The notes under the pieces are model-generated. The model saw nothing but the letters and a program-made list of their open reading frames with translations, had not been told where the DNA came from and ran no database searches. The position numbers were made by a program, and so were the translations under genes. This document shows, one piece after another, positions 31,047 through 32,027 of a stretch of DNA of 32,027 nt; position 1 is the first letter of the stretch, and each line of letters begins with the position of its first letter. This DNA is from Mesotaenium endlicherianum (Eukaryota > Streptophyta > Zygnematophyceae > Zygnematales > Mesotaeniaceae). The DNA lies in assembly GCA_009602735.1 (NCBI GenBank), contig WELA01000805.1, positions 688,273-720,299 of the forward strand. The letters run 5' to 3'.

Positions 31047-32027
31047 GTATCATTGCCACCTGAGAGGTTTTTAAGCGTAAAAATTAACACGAAGGGCTAA
31101 GGGGAGTGTGTAGGCCAATAGGCATCATCAATAGATCTTGTATGCATAGAGGTTGAAAATGCCCGAAATAAATGACAAGTGTAATTTACGCCATCTTCGT
31201 ATAGTTGGCTTCAAGTGTGAGTGTGTGATATTGAGGGTAGCCCATGAAGTGGGACAAGTATTTGGTCTTACAGAAACCAATAGTGTGCAAGGCCATATTT
31301 GCCATGATTGTTTTCTGAGTGCGTATGGAACACAACAGGGGCCATGATAATCTGATATCCTTATTATCATACTGTGTGTGCTCGAGAGACGATGTATGTG
31401 TGTGAGCTGAAGGTATTCTGACTCTAAGACGCCTTGTACACTCATACTCTGAAAGGTAGTGGAATGGACTTGGTTTTTTGGCCATGAAGTCTGCACACCT
31501 TTTGATTCTTTGCTTCCTCTTTTTCTCCATGTTACCTGCTGTGAGCAAGAGCGTGCCAAACATGTGATTGCAGTTCCAAGCAGAAATCGTGCCACCTGTA
31601 CGTGGTACTACCTCTGCCACATGCCCCTCGTTGCACATGCAGCAATCAAATATTCACCCGGAACGTGGTGTGGATTGATAAGCACGTGCACGCCAGCGAG
31701 CACCGCTGAAAGAGTCCTGCCCTCCCGGCCCCTCGGCGTGGACCTGCTTGCAAAGCTTCCACTAAACCTTTGATGTGAGAATGTCTCTTGGGAAGGGGGG
31801 TGCACTTTCGAGGAAACACACACGTCCTCGCTTGTAAGCCCGGTTAGAAGAGCCCTGTCCCCTGTCCTCGCTCACTACCTGCGGGCTTCAAATCTCTGAC
31901 ACGGGGCTCCCTTGTGGCGAGGGCCACAGGTTGCCTCGCTGGCCCTTCAGCCAGGGGCCTGTCCGCACCACTACTCCACTGACAGAAGGGCCACTGTTGC
32001 TTGGGGGCGGGGCAAGGGGGAGGAGGG
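31047..32027. other. probable first intron of the carboxypeptidase gene, to window edge
   Basis: The expected next block (FYFFFESR and the glycine-rich WLTGGPGCSS region) does not appear in any plus-strand frame. The stretch is therefore read as a long intron. Open frames here are short and lack family signals. The last 150 bases become GC-rich, which could announce the next exon. Confidence 0.45.

Overview
The window is nuclear DNA from a green-lineage eukaryote, most likely a streptophyte (land plant or charophyte alga). The evidence is a plant-type transthyretin-like/HIU hydrolase with an internal PTS2 motif, an RWP-RK transcription factor, a serine carboxypeptidase of the plant 'HYAGYYRL' type, a Ty3-like LTR retrotransposon and a hAT-type BED finger. 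Genes are split by GT-AG introns. Exons are very GC-rich with CAG/GCN runs and sit in AT-rich spacers, and introns carry long CT- and GT-rich tracts. I cannot name the species.

Layout, left to right. (1) 844-1436: 3' end of an allantoin-synthase-type gene (HIU hydrolase domain, C-terminal YRGS). (2) 2668-2967: remnant of a hAT-like BED zinc finger. (3) 3227-4572: a deletion derivative of an LTR retrotransposon. Its 503-bp 5' LTR, PBS and gag remain, the 3' LTR is reduced to 36 bp, and perfect CGCGC target duplications flank it. (4) 4578-9230: spacer with small repeats and no recognised gene. (5) 9233-15674: a seven-exon RWP-RK transcription factor gene on the plus strand, about 1,034 residues in my model; all splice phases agree. 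(6) 15.8-20.5 kb: AT-rich spacer. (7) 20535-24127: an inverted, 5'-truncated duplicate of the RWP-RK gene on the minus strand. It carries a nonsense codon, frameshifts and a lost splice site, yet its DNA-binding exon is nearly unchanged. (8) 24.1-30.7 kb: spacer with a foldback (MITE-like) element at 25114-25292 and GC-rich tracts but no convincing gene. (9) 30730-31046: first exon of a serine carboxypeptidase whose remaining exons lie beyond the right edge.

The genes show no sign of shared function: purine catabolism in the peroxisome, transcriptional control and secretory proteolysis. The main structural feature is the pair of head-to-head-out RWP-RK arms, about 3.6 kb each and separated by about 4.7 kb. 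This arrangement could give rise to double-stranded RNA or a short RWP-RK protein, and each of the two single ambiguous bases in the window lies at the same point of one arm.
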